From assembly GCA_017860395.1 (NCBI GenBank), contig JAGDMC010000066.1:1-7330 (forward strand): DNA of 7,330 bases, in the 5' to 3' direction. Below the pieces are notes generated by a model. That model worked only from the letters and a program-made list of their open reading frames with translations, was not told the origin of the DNA and ran no database searches. Positions 1 through 6,787 of the stretch are shown here, one piece after another. Position 1 is the first letter of the stretch, and the number at the start of each line of letters is the position of its first letter. Source of the DNA: Bacteroidota bacterium. GTDB lineage: Bacteria; Bacteroidota; Bacteroidia; Bacteroidales; UBA932. The position numbers and the translations under genes are program-made.

Positions 1-830
1 AAAAGCGGCTGGTCCGTAACTGCACGGAATTTAAGCCCCTGTGCCTGTGAAACGACTTTGTTGATAATCAGATAAACAGAAGTTGCCAAACCGATAAAGA
101 ATGTAAGACTGCCAAATGCTCCAAAAAAGTGCATCGGTTTTTTTCCAAACCGCGATAAAAACCAGAGAGAAATTAAATCAAGAAAGCCATTAATAAAACG
201 GTTCATACCGAACTTGCTTTTTCCGAACTTTCTTGCCTGATGTTTTACTATTTTTTCCCCGATATTCCGGAAACCTGCATTTTTTGCCAGATACGGAATA
301 TACCTGTGCATCTCTCCATAAACCTCAATGTTCTTTATTACAGCCTTTCTATATGCCTTAAGACCGCAGTTCATGTCATGCAGCTTTATGCCTGTGACTC
401 TTCTTGCAGTGGCGTTGTATATTTTCGACGGCAGGTTCTTGGCAATTTTATTATCCTTTCTCTTCTTCTTCCACCCCGAAACCAGGTCATACCCTCCGTT
501 CATCACCATGTCATAGAGTTCCGGAATTTCATCCGGGCTGTCCTGAAGATCGGCATCCATTGTTACAACAACCTCTCCTGTAGCAGTTTCAAAGCCGGTA
601 TAAAGTGCGGCAGACTTGCCGTAGTTCCGGCTGAACCTTATTGCTTTTACTGTACTGTATCTGCTAGCTTCCGCCGATATAACGTTCCAGGAATTGTCTG
701 TACTGCCGTCGTCAATGAGAATCACCTCATAGGCGAGTTTCTGGGAAAACAGAGAACTTTCAATCCAGCTTAAAAGTTCGGGGATTGACTCCTCTTCGTT
801 ATACAGCGCAATTACAATCGATAAATCCAT
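1..830 (-). CDS. Glycosyltransferase family 2, DPM1/GtrB-like (3' end cut off by the window)
   Basis: The reverse strand reads 276 codons from ATG at 830-828 with no stop, so the C-terminus lies outside the window. The N-terminus MDLSIVIALYNEEESI is the classic GT-A opening. VILIDDGSTDNS (about residues 37-47) binds the nucleotide, and DADLQD (about 92-97) holds the DXD-type metal site. From about residue 232 a hydrophobic stretch (FFGAFGSLTFFIGLATSVYLI) begins a membrane helix. This is the plan of polyprenyl-phosphate sugar transferases (DPM1, GtrB, ArnC-like), usually about 310-330 residues with two C-terminal helices. Such enzymes move a sugar from a nucleotide donor to a lipid carrier at the inner face of the inner membrane. 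The sugar and acceptor cannot be told from sequence. The start lies only 3 bases after the DUF4199 stop, so the two are almost certainly co-transcribed and probably translationally coupled. Confidence 0.93.
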   Translation of the reverse strand, partial: MDLSIVIALYNEEESIPELLSWIESSLFSQKLAYEVILIDDGSTDNSWNVISAEASRYSTVKAIRFSRNYGKSAALYTGFETATGEVVVTMDADLQDSPDEIPELYDMVMNGGYDLVSGWKKKRKDNKIAKNLPSKIYNATARRVTGIKLHDMNCGLKAYRKAVIKNIEVYGEMHRYIPYLAKNAGFRNIGEKIVKHQARKFGKSKFGMNRFINGFLDLISLWFLSRFGKKPMHFFGAFGSLTFFIGLATSVYLIINKVVSQAQGLKFRAVTDQPL

Positions 831-833
831 AAC

Positions 834-1334
834 TTATTCGGTAAAGATATCTCCCTTTTTTGTGTAATTGGCAACGATTGAAGAAACAAGCATGCCAAAC
901 AGAGTATAATAAACAAGGGAAAATGCAAAAATAATCTTTGGAAGATGAGGCATTATCTTAGTCAGGGCCTCTGAACCCTGCGGGTTAGAGCTCTCCATGT
1001 TTTGTGCAATTAGTTCCATCTGAGCATTTGTTGCATCCGGGAACAAAAAGGCGAAATGCATAAACATATACGCTGCACAAATTATTGATGACAGGAAACA
1101 AAGTATAAGGCCGAAATTGAATCCCTGTTTATAGGTAAATGTTTCAAACTGTTTGCTGTACTCTTTGATAAAATAGTATACCAGCCCGATACTTAGTGAG
1201 AATTTTATTATCCAAAGAATAATTGTAACAGCCGATGGCAGCTTAAATACAGTGGTAGTCACTGAATATAATATAGTAACAAGTGCCAGAATAATTCCGT
1301 ATGTTGCGGCAACACTCCATTTGTTTGTTTGCAT
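834..1334 (-). CDS. DUF4199 family membrane protein
   Basis: This 166-residue protein starts at ATG 1334-1332 after an A-rich leader without a Shine-Dalgarno. It shows four hydrophobic segments, at roughly residues 8-28, 34-55, 71-95 and 132-156. The third and fourth are separated by a polar loop of about 35 residues rich in Asn, Gln and Glu. The size, the four-helix plan and the position directly before a DPM1-like glycosyltransferase match the DUF4199 family of Bacteroidota, whose biochemical role is unknown. No catalytic motif is visible. Its place as first gene of a glycosyltransferase operon suggests, by inference only, a helper role in lipid-linked sugar transfer or envelope assembly. 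It is transcribed away from thrS. The family call rests on remembered family features rather than a search. Confidence 0.85.
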   Translation of the reverse strand: MQTNKWSVAATYGIILALVTILYSVTTTVFKLPSAVTIILWIIKFSLSIGLVYYFIKEYSKQFETFTYKQGFNFGLILCFLSSIICAAYMFMHFAFLFPDATNAQMELIAQNMESSNPQGSEALTKIMPHLPKIIFAFSLVYYTLFGMLVSSIVANYTKKGDIFTE

Positions 1335-1376
1335 AATTTTTTAGATAACAGTGTTTTAGAATTAAATTTAGGTTTT

Positions 1377-1407
1377 CAAATTTAGATATTTTCTATAACT
1401 ATCCAAA
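1377..1407 (-). promoter_or_regulatory. Bacteroidota-type promoter for the DUF4199-glycosyltransferase operon
   Basis: On the reverse strand a perfect TTTG (1407-1404) is followed after 19 bases by TAAATTTG (1384-1377), an exact match to the TAnnTTTG -7 element used by the Bacteroidota housekeeping sigma factor. The spacing falls in the usual 19-21 range. Transcription would begin near 1370, giving a leader of about 36 bases to the ATG at 1334. Confidence 0.75.
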
Positions 1408-1409
1408 AT

Positions 1410-1440
1410 TTAGCAGGTTTAAAAATATTAATTAAATTTG
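1410..1440 (+). promoter_or_regulatory. Bacteroidota-type promoter for thrS and the downstream translation genes
   Basis: TAAATTTG at 1433-1440 is an exact TAnnTTTG -7 element. Nineteen bases upstream lies TTAG (1410-1413), one mismatch from the TTTG -33 element. Transcription would begin near 1446-1448, about 30 bases before the ATG at 1477. The in-frame TTG at 1438 overlaps the -7 box, so it would not be on the transcript and cannot be the thrS start. The weaker -33 element makes this call less certain than its divergent partner. Confidence 0.65.
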
Positions 1441-1476
1441 CAGGATTATAAAGATATAAAGATTAGCCAACCAATT

Positions 1477-3417
1477 ATGATAAACATAAAATTTCCAGAC
1501 GGCAGCGTAAGGCCTTTTAATAAGGGAATTACAGCTTTTGAGATAGCGAATGGAATCAGTCCGAGGCTCGCTTCGGAAGTTCTGGCAGCAACCATTAATT
1601 CAAAAGTTGTTGAAATTAACCGCCCCATTAATGAGGATGCATCAATTAAACTTCACAAATGGGAAGATCAGGAGGCAAAAAATACTTTCTGGCACTCATC
1701 TTCTCACCTCATGGCAGAAGCTCTGGAACAGCTCTATCCCGGAATTAAGTTTGGAATAGGCCCTGCAATTGAAACAGGTTTCTATTACGATGTAGATTTG
1801 GGAGAGAAGACCATTACAGAATCGGACCTCAAGAAAATTGAGGATAAGATGCTTGAACTAGCAAGGGAAAAGCAACACTTTGTACGCAAGGATGTGAGCA
1901 AGGAAGAGGCGATGAGTACCTATACCACCAAAGGCGATGAATATAAGTGCGAACTCATTAAGGATCTAGAAGACGGCACCATCTCTTTTTATACCAACGG
2001 ATCGTTTACCGATCTTTGCCGCGGCCCGCATTTGGCCGATACTTCGGTCATAAAAGCCGTTAAGCTCACCTCAATTGCAGGAGCATACTGGCGTGGAAAC
2101 GAAAAGAACAAAATGCTTACCCGTATATACGGAGTAACATTTCCTCAGAAAAAGATGCTCGACGAGTATTTGATTATGCTAGAAGAGGCAAAGAAAAGGG
2201 ACCACAGAAAAATAGGTAAGGAACTTGAACTTTTTGCATTTTCGCAGAGAGTGGGACAGGGTCTTCCTCTATGGCTGCCAAAAGGGGCAATGCTTCGCGA
2301 AAGACTTGAAAATTTTCTTAAGTCTGTTCAGAAGAAATACGGATATCTTCCTGTAATAACTCCTCATATCGGACAAAAAGAGCTTTATGTAACTTCGGGA
2401 CACTATGCAAAATACGGTAAAGACTCTTTTCAGCCTATTCATACTCCTCAGGAAGGGGAAGAGTTTTTGCTCAAACCAATGAACTGCCCTCACCATTGTG
2501 AGATATACAAAGTAAAACCCCGTTCATACAAAGACATGCCTTTAAGGCTGGCGGAATTTGGAACTGTTTACAGATATGAGCAGAGCGGTGAACTTCACGG
2601 GCTGACAAGGGTGAGAGGATTTACCCAGGACGATGCACACATTTTCTGCCGTCCGGATCAGTTGAAGGAAGAATTTATCAAAGTAATAGATATCGTTCTT
2701 TATATTTTCAAAACACTCGATTTTAAAGAATATACAGCACAAATATCATTAAGGGACCCGGACAACAGGGAAAAATACATCGGTTCCGATGAAAACTGGG
2801 AAAAGGCAGAGAGGGCTATTATTGAAGCTGCTGCCGAAAAAGGGCTCAACACAGTTGTTGAACTTGGCGAAGCTGCATTTTACGGTCCAAAACTTGACTT
2901 CATGGTAAGGGACGCTATCGGAAGAAAATGGCAACTTGGCACAATCCAGGTAGACTATAATCTTCCGGAACGATTTGAACTGGAGTATGTGGGTGCCGAT
3001 GACAAAAAATACAGGCCGGTTATGATTCACAGAGCACCTTTCGGATCTATGGAAAGATTCGTTGCTGTTCTCATTGAGCACACAGGCGGAAAGTTCCCTT
3101 TGTGGCTAGCTCCGGAGCAGGCTGTAATTCTTCCTGTGAGCGAAAAACATAACGAATATGCAAAAAAAGTTGTAGATTCACTTAATAATAGCGATATTCG
3201 CGCCTCAATTGACGACCGTAACGAGACTATCGGTAAGAAAATCAGGGAGAATGAGCTTAAAAGAGTTCCGTTCCTCCTTATTGTTGGTGAGAAAGAAGCA
3301 GAATCCGGCAAGGTTTCTGTAAGAAAGCAGGGGGGAGAGGATATCGGAACAATGTCAGTTGAAGAATTTGCAGAATTGATAACAAACGAAGTCAAAAGAC
3401 AAATAAGTAATAACTAA
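1477..3417 (+). CDS. thrS: Threonyl-tRNA synthetase (ThrRS)
   Basis: This 646-residue cytoplasmic class II synthetase charges tRNA-Thr. Domains in order are an N-terminal TGS domain ([18 protein letters not shown] onward), the editing domain that removes mischarged Ser, the catalytic core and the anticodon-binding domain. Editing-site residues are visible as HSSSH (H73, H77) and DLCRGPHL (C181, H185). The catalytic zinc ligands are C337 in MNCPHH, H388 in DDAHIF and H518 in MIHRAPFGS; motif 2 is the [17 protein letters not shown] region. I chose ATG 1477 over an in-frame TTG at 1438. It gives the usual Bacteroidota length, it puts the editing histidines at 73 and 77 as in the E. coli enzyme, and the TTG lies inside the predicted promoter. 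The stop is 18 bases before infC, in the widely conserved order thrS-infC-rpmI-rplT. Confidence 0.98.
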   Translation: MINIKFPDGSVRPFNKGITAFEIANGISPRLASEVLAATINSKVVEINRPINEDASIKLHKWEDQEAKNTFWHSSSHLMAEALEQLYPGIKFGIGPAIETGFYYDVDLGEKTITESDLKKIEDKMLELAREKQHFVRKDVSKEEAMSTYTTKGDEYKCELIKDLEDGTISFYTNGSFTDLCRGPHLADTSVIKAVKLTSIAGAYWRGNEKNKMLTRIYGVTFPQKKMLDEYLIMLEEAKKRDHRKIGKELELFAFSQRVGQGLPLWLPKGAMLRERLENFLKSVQKKYGYLPVITPHIGQKELYVTSGHYAKYGKDSFQPIHTPQEGEEFLLKPMNCPHHCEIYKVKPRSYKDMPLRLAEFGTVYRYEQSGELHGLTRVRGFTQDDAHIFCRPDQLKEEFIKVIDIVLYIFKTLDFKEYTAQISLRDPDNREKYIGSDENWEKAERAIIEAAAEKGLNTVVELGEAAFYGPKLDFMVRDAIGRKWQLGTIQVDYNLPERFELEYVGADDKKYRPVMIHRAPFGSMERFVAVLIEHTGGKFPLWLAPEQAVILPVSEKHNEYAKKVVDSLNNSDIRASIDDRNETIGKKIRENELKRVPFLLIVGEKEAESGKVSVRKQGGEDIGTMSVEEFAELITNEVKRQISNN

Positions 3418-3421
3418 AAAT

Positions 3422-3427
3422 AGGAGG
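3422..3427 (+). promoter_or_regulatory. Strong Shine-Dalgarno AGGAGG that fixes the infC start
   Basis: AGGAGG lies 8 bases before the ATC at 3436, an ideal distance. An in-frame TAG at 3421-3423 overlaps it, so translation must start between 3424 and the IF3 N-domain, and ATC is the only initiator-like codon properly spaced from this site. No other gene in the window has a comparable site. Confidence 0.85.
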
Positions 3428-3435
3428 ATAATTTT

Positions 3436-4062
3436 ATCGCTACACCATTCAAACCTCGCCCGGGTGGGTTCAGCAAACCGAATCCACAATCATCAGGCAC
3501 TTTTAAAAGAGAACCTGGCAACAGACAATTCCAGGGTGGCCACAAAAAAGATGACGGACCTCGAATAAATAACGAAATTTCTGCTTCTCGTGTAAGGGTA
3601 GTTGGAGAAAATGTTTCAAATCCGGGGATTTTCCCCTTGAGAGAGGCTTTAGAGATGGCAGAGGCGTTGGAATTGGATCTGGTTGAGATTTCTCCGACTG
3701 TCGACCCGCCTGTTTGCAAGATAATTGATTATCAAAAATTCATTTATCAGCAAAAGAAAAAGGCAAAGGAGATGAAAGCCAATGCCAGCAAAGTTGTTAT
3801 TAAAGAAATAAGATTCGGCCCTAATACAGATGAGCACGATTTTCAGTTTAAGCTGAATCACGCAAAAGAGTTTCTCTCAGACGGATTCAAAGTTAAATCG
3901 TTTGTGTTCTTTAAAGGAAGGTCGATACTGTTCTCCCAGCAGGGAGAAAAACTTCTGCTCCGTTTCGCCGTTGAACTTGAAGATTACGGCAAAGCAGACC
4001 AGATGCCAAAACTGGAAGGAAAAAGGATGATAATGATGTTATCTCCTGCTAAAAAGAAATGA
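3436..4062 (+). CDS. infC: Translation initiation factor IF-3, starting at an AUC codon
   Basis: IF3 binds the 30S subunit, blocks premature joining of the 50S and rejects wrong start codons and tRNAs. Read from ATC 3436, the protein has 208 residues. A basic Gly/Pro/Asn-rich extension (about 2-42) precedes the N-domain, which begins RINNEI near residue 43 and includes [22 protein letters not shown] Lys-rich linker follows, then the C-domain ([38 protein letters not shown]). The next conventional start, TTG 3637, would remove residues 1-67 and break the N-domain, so it is rejected. No ATG or GTG occurs in frame before it. AUC fits the established use of AUU, AUC or AUA in infC, where IF3 represses its own translation. 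The gene lies 18 bases after thrS and 27 before rpmI. Confidence 0.95.
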   Translation: MATPFKPRPGGFSKPNPQSSGTFKREPGNRQFQGGHKKDDGPRINNEISASRVRVVGENVSNPGIFPLREALEMAEALELDLVEISPTVDPPVCKIIDYQKFIYQQKKKAKEMKANASKVVIKEIRFGPNTDEHDFQFKLNHAKEFLSDGFKVKSFVFFKGRSILFSQQGEKLLLRFAVELEDYGKADQMPKLEGKRMIMMLSPAKKK

Positions 4063-4089
4063 GTTTTTAACTAATTTAAAATAAAGACA

Positions 4090-4284
4090 ATGCCCAAAAT
4101 TAAAACCAACTCCGGTGCCAAAAAGCGCTTTAAGCTTACCGGAACGGGAAAAGTGAAAAGAAAGCACGCTTACAAAAGTCACATTCTGACTAAAAAGACA
4201 ACAAAACAGAAAAGAAACCTTACCTATTCTGCTCTGGTATCTTCTTCAGACGAGAAGAGGGTTAAAGCTATGTTAGTTGCCTAA
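4090..4284 (+). CDS. rpmI: 50S ribosomal protein bL35
   Basis: This 64-residue, strongly basic protein is complete at the normal family length (about 64-66). It begins [31 protein letters not shown], split here only as the familiar bL35 pattern of MPK-KT-SGA-KRFK-T-GKVKR followed by SHIL-KK-KRN. bL35 binds 23S rRNA in the large subunit. The ATG is preceded by an AT-rich stretch with no Shine-Dalgarno. It sits between infC and rplT as in most bacteria, and is normally made from the same transcript as both. Confidence 0.97.
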   Translation: MPKIKTNSGAKKRFKLTGTGKVKRKHAYKSHILTKKTTKQKRNLTYSALVSSSDEKRVKAMLVA

Positions 4285-4306
4285 TTTGTAAACTATTTAT
4301 TAATCA

Positions 4307-4353
4307 GAATGCACAGCAGAAAAGATTCCCTATGGAGGGGAGCGCTGACATTC
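4307..4353 (+). promoter_or_regulatory. Candidate structured leader of rplT
   Basis: The RNA of the 86-base gap before rplT can form a nested hairpin of 15 pairs. GAAUG (4307-4311) pairs with CAUUC (4349-4353). CAGC (4314-4317) pairs with GCUG (4344-4347). UUCCCU (4326-4331) pairs with AGGGGA (4336-4341), with one G-U pair, closing an AUGG loop. No U-run follows, so it is not a standard terminator. In other bacteria bL20 represses its operon by binding mRNA that mimics its rRNA site. A similar role here is inference from position and folding only; a processing site is an alternative. Confidence 0.45.
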
Positions 4354-4370
4354 GCAATCTTTAAGAAAAA

Positions 4371-4715
4371 ATGCCAAGATCGGTAAATTCGGTAGCTTCA
4401 AGAGCCCGACGCAAAAAAATTCTAAAACTCACACGCGGTAATTTCCTCGCGAGAGCAAATGTGTGGACAGTAGCTAAAAACACCTATGAGAAAGGTCTTA
4501 CCTACGCGTACCGCGACCGTAAAACTAAAAAACGCAATTTCCGCGCACTTTGGATACAACGTATCAATGCTGCTGCGAGAGAGCATGGAATGAACTATTC
4601 TCAGTTTATTGGTAAACTTGCCAAAAATAATATCGGACTTAACCGTAAGGTTCTTGCCGATCTGGCAATGAATAACCCTCAGGCTTTTGAGGCCATTATT
4701 AACTCTGTAAAATAG
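4371..4715 (+). CDS. rplT: 50S ribosomal protein bL20
   Basis: This 114-residue protein is complete and of normal family length. It has the long, basic N-terminal tail typical of bL20 ([20 protein letters not shown]) and the globular signature [19 protein letters not shown], followed by [16 protein letters not shown] and [10 protein letters not shown]. bL20 is essential for early 50S assembly and in several bacteria is also the repressor of its own operon. The ATG follows an A-rich run (AAGAAAAA), the kind of context Bacteroidota favour in place of a Shine-Dalgarno. The 86-base gap from rpmI is the largest inside this gene run before lepB and holds a possible RNA hairpin. The stop is 6 bases before the lepB start. 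Confidence 0.98.
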   Translation: MPRSVNSVASRARRKKILKLTRGNFLARANVWTVAKNTYEKGLTYAYRDRKTKKRNFRALWIQRINAAAREHGMNYSQFIGKLAKNNIGLNRKVLADLAMNNPQAFEAIINSVK

Positions 4716-4721
4716 ATATAC

Positions 4722-6071
4722 TTGAAAACCAGCAATATAATAAGTAATAGATGGTTCAGATTTTCAATCTGGGCCATTCTATACTTATTGTGGGTTATCT
4801 GGTTCGGGAATTGGTGGTTCCTTTTGGGACTATTAATCATATTTGATTTGTATATAACCAGAAAAGTCAAATGGGCATTCTGGAAAAAGAGATATAAAAA
4901 GGGAGAAAAGAGAAATGTCTGGCTGGACTGGCTTGATGCAATTATTTTTGCACTCATCGCCTCTACTTTCATTAAGGCTTTTTTCTTCGAATCATTCGTG
5001 ATTCCAACCTCGTCCATGGAGAGGTCACTGATGACAGGAGATTACCTGTTTGTCAGCAAACTTCACTTCGGGCCAAAGGTTGCTCAGACCCCCATCTCTT
5101 TTCCACTTGTACATAACCTTCTCCCCATAACCGGTGGAGAATCCTATGTTAAATGGATACAAAATCCATACAGGAGAATGGCAGGCTTTTCAAGCGTCAA
5201 AAGAGACGATATCGTGGTTTTTAACTTTCCTCACGGAGACACAGTACTTAAAGGTGCGCCATTGGACGATTATTATACCCATGTACGGTTAAACGGCCGT
5301 GAGTATACCAAACGTATGTACGGACCTATTGTAGTGAGGCCGGATGATAAGAAAGACCACTATGTTAAACGCTGCGTTGCCATTGCAGGGGACTCTCTGC
5401 AGATTATTAACGGAAAAGCTTACATAAACGGAGTTCCTCAAAAAAATTATCCGGGAATGCAAAGCACTTATACCGTTTATACAAATGGCACACAAATCAA
5501 TTCAAAGATATTTGACAATCTTGGGTTAAACATCGGTGAAGTTTATTACGATGCTTCTCTCCCGGGATACCAGTCTCTTCCTCTCAATGAAAACGAACTT
5601 GCAACAATAGCAAAGCTTGGAAACATTGTTGAGATAAGGCCAAATATTGATGTTTATCCGCCGGACTTTCCGGATTCCCAGCTTATGATATTCCCGTTTA
5701 CCGGAGATTTCAAATGGACCAGAGACAATTTCGGACCACTGTGGATTCCCAAAGCAGGAGCTACAGTTGAACTGTCCACTGCAAATCTTCCTTTGTATCA
5801 GAGGATAATTACATCTTACGAAAAGAACTCTCTAGAGGTGAAAGATTCTACAATCTTCATCAACGGAAAAGCAGCTTCGAGCTACACTTTCAAGATGGAT
5901 TACTTCTTTATGATGGGAGACAACAGGCACAATTCATTAGACTCCCGTTACTGGGGTTTTGTACCGGAATCGCACGTAGTTGGTACCCCTTCGGTTGTAT
6001 GGTTTTCAAAGGACAGCAACAAAACCTTCCCCAAAAACATACGGTGGAAAAGGATATTTAAATTTGTGTAA
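4722..6071 (+). CDS. lepB: Signal peptidase I, Bacteroidota type with a long insertion
   Basis: This 449-residue inner-membrane serine protease cuts signal peptides from exported proteins. Hydrophobic segments lie near residues 13-45 (one or two helices) and 72-90. Box B follows as IPTSSMERSL with catalytic Ser98. Box D is YVKRCVAIAGD with general-base Lys216, and box E is GDNRHNSLDSRYWG (399-412). About 180 residues separate Lys216 from box E, far more than in short Gram-positive enzymes and usual for Bacteroidota forms of about 450-500 residues. The start is TTG 4722: an in-frame TAG at 4713 (the rplT stop) bounds it upstream, no ATG occurs in frame until Met99 beside the active site, and the N-terminal helices would otherwise be lost. 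There is no Shine-Dalgarno. The 6-base gap from rplT implies co-transcription with ribosomal genes. Confidence 0.95.
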   Translation: MKTSNIISNRWFRFSIWAILYLLWVIWFGNWWFLLGLLIIFDLYITRKVKWAFWKKRYKKGEKRNVWLDWLDAIIFALIASTFIKAFFFESFVIPTSSMERSLMTGDYLFVSKLHFGPKVAQTPISFPLVHNLLPITGGESYVKWIQNPYRRMAGFSSVKRDDIVVFNFPHGDTVLKGAPLDDYYTHVRLNGREYTKRMYGPIVVRPDDKKDHYVKRCVAIAGDSLQIINGKAYINGVPQKNYPGMQSTYTVYTNGTQINSKIFDNLGLNIGEVYYDASLPGYQSLPLNENELATIAKLGNIVEIRPNIDVYPPDFPDSQLMIFPFTGDFKWTRDNFGPLWIPKAGATVELSTANLPLYQRIITSYEKNSLEVKDSTIFINGKAASSYTFKMDYFFMMGDNRHNSLDSRYWGFVPESHVVGTPSVVWFSKDSNKTFPKNIRWKRIFKFV

Positions 6072-6074
6072 ATA

Positions 6075-6106
6075 TTTGGATAATAAAAAAAGAATCCCGA
6101 TATTTG
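6075..6106 (+). promoter_or_regulatory. Candidate promoter for rpmB-rpmG-DUF4295
   Basis: TTTG at 6075-6078 is followed after 20 bases by GATATTTG (6099-6106), one mismatch from the Bacteroidota TAnnTTTG -7 element. Transcription would begin near 6112, giving a leader of about 45 bases to rpmB. A small hairpin (CCCTT-AAA-AAGGG, 6110-6122) would then sit at the 5' end of the mRNA. The promoter would let these genes be expressed apart from thrS-lepB, although no terminator was seen after lepB and read-through is likely. Confidence 0.5.
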
Positions 6107-6156
6107 CAACCCTTAAAAAGGGCACAACAAGCTAATTATATAAAGTAAATATAGAG

Positions 6157-6399
6157 ATGGCAAGAGTTTGTCAAGTTACAGGAAAGAAAAGGATGATTGG
6201 GAACAATGTTTCTCACTCTAAGCGCCGTACCAAGCGTGAGTTCGCTCCAAATTTGCAGAATAAGCGTTTTTGGTTAGAGGAGGAGCAGAGATTCGTAAGC
6301 CTTAAGGTATCAGCCGCAGGGATGCGTACTATTAACAAAAATGGACTTAGCGCCGTATTAAAGGTGTCTAAGGCTAAGGGTTTACTTAAACTTGTTTAA
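6157..6399 (+). CDS. rpmB: 50S ribosomal protein bL28
   Basis: This 80-residue basic protein begins [21 protein letters not shown], the standard bL28 opening (CxVTGK then GNNVSHS), followed by [13 protein letters not shown] and a C-terminal stretch with [14 protein letters not shown]. Length matches the family. Only one cysteine is present, so this is the form without the zinc-binding CxxC pairs. The protein sits near the exit site of the large subunit. No Shine-Dalgarno precedes the ATG; the context is AT-rich (AAATATAGAG). It is the first of three tightly spaced genes, with rpmG 13 bases downstream. Confidence 0.97.
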   Translation: MARVCQVTGKKRMIGNNVSHSKRRTKREFAPNLQNKRFWLEEEQRFVSLKVSAAGMRTINKNGLSAVLKVSKAKGLLKLV

Positions 6400-6412
6400 T
6401 ATTTAGAGCAAT

Positions 6413-6595
6413 ATGGCAAAGAAAGGTAATAGAATTCAGGTAATTCTGGAGTGCACCGAACAGAGAGAGAGTGGCGTACCGGGCATCTCAAGGTATATAA
6501 CTACCAAAAATAAAAAGAATACTACTCAGCGTCTGGAACGTAAGAAATACAATCCTTTTTTGAAAAAGGTTACTGTACACCGCGAGATTAAATAA
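6413..6595 (+). CDS. rpmG: 50S ribosomal protein bL33
   Basis: This 60-residue protein begins [17 protein letters not shown] and ends with the familiar bL33 segment [21 protein letters not shown]. The [10 protein letters not shown] block in the middle is also characteristic. It has one cysteine (Cys14) and lacks the two CxxC pairs, so it is the zinc-independent form. The protein is part of the large subunit near the E site. It lies 13 bases after rpmB and 23 before the DUF4295 gene. The rpmB-rpmG pair is common across bacteria, and the third gene is the Bacteroidota addition. Confidence 0.97.
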   Translation: MAKKGNRIQVILECTEQRESGVPGISRYITTKNKKNTTQRLERKKYNPFLKKVTVHREIK

Positions 6596-6618
6596 TTTGA
6601 CTAAACTACGATAGAGAT

Positions 6619-6786
6619 ATGGCAAAGAAAGTTGTGGCCTCATTCGGCGGCGGAGGAAAAAAAGGCGGAAGCAAGAGCAATGTTAAATGTATTCGTATTG
6701 TTCGTTCAGAACGTAGCGGTGCTTACGCATTCAAAGAAGAAATGGTTCCTACAGAAGAAGTTAAAGATTTTTTCGAAAAGAAATAA
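6619..6786 (+). CDS. DUF4295 family small basic protein
   Basis: This complete ORF of 55 codons from ATG 6619 to TAA 6784-6786 encodes a small basic protein. It begins MAKKVVASF, runs through a Gly/Lys-rich stretch (residues about 10-20), continues VKCIRIVRSERSGAYAFKEEM and ends VPTEEVKDFFEKK. The AYAFKEEMVP block and the position directly after rpmB-rpmG match the DUF4295 family, found next to these genes throughout Bacteroidota. Its function is not known to me; a ribosome-associated role is an inference from its neighbours and charge. The Gly-rich insertion near residues 10-20 looks longer than in the members I recall, which are about 50 residues. An overlapping open frame from 6632 is a shadow of this gene. 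Confidence 0.93.
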   Translation: MAKKVVASFGGGGKKGGSKSNVKCIRIVRSERSGAYAFKEEMVPTEEVKDFFEKK

Positions 6787-6787
6787 T

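Noticed and set aside
240..773. A 177-codon forward ORF (and a shorter one at 328-516)
   Set aside because: It lies antisense to the glycosyltransferase, whose reverse frame has clear GT2 motifs. The forward product is Cys/Phe/Tyr-rich with no family resemblance.
1438..1476. TTG 1438 as the thrS start
   Set aside because: The codon overlaps the predicted -7 promoter box and adds residues not expected in the family; ATG 1477 fits length and residue numbering.
1335..1476. A T-box or other tRNA-responsive leader before thrS
   Set aside because: The predicted leader is only about 30 bases, far too short, and no T-box sequence or terminator hairpin is present.
2749..3395. Reverse-strand ORFs of 110 and 122 codons
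   Set aside because: They are antisense to the catalytic and anticodon-binding parts of thrS and show no recognisable domain.
3414..3861. Reverse-strand ORFs of 101 and 70 codons opposite infC
   Set aside because: They mirror the infC coding sequence; the forward strand has unmistakable IF3 sequence and the reverse has nothing recognisable.
3637..4062. infC called from TTG 3637 as a 141-residue protein
   Set aside because: This cuts the IF3 N-domain in half. The frame carries IF3 sequence well upstream, back to the AUC at 3436 with its Shine-Dalgarno.
4679..5017. Reverse-strand ORF of 112 codons at the rplT-lepB junction
   Set aside because: It overlaps both real genes in antisense and shows no domain.
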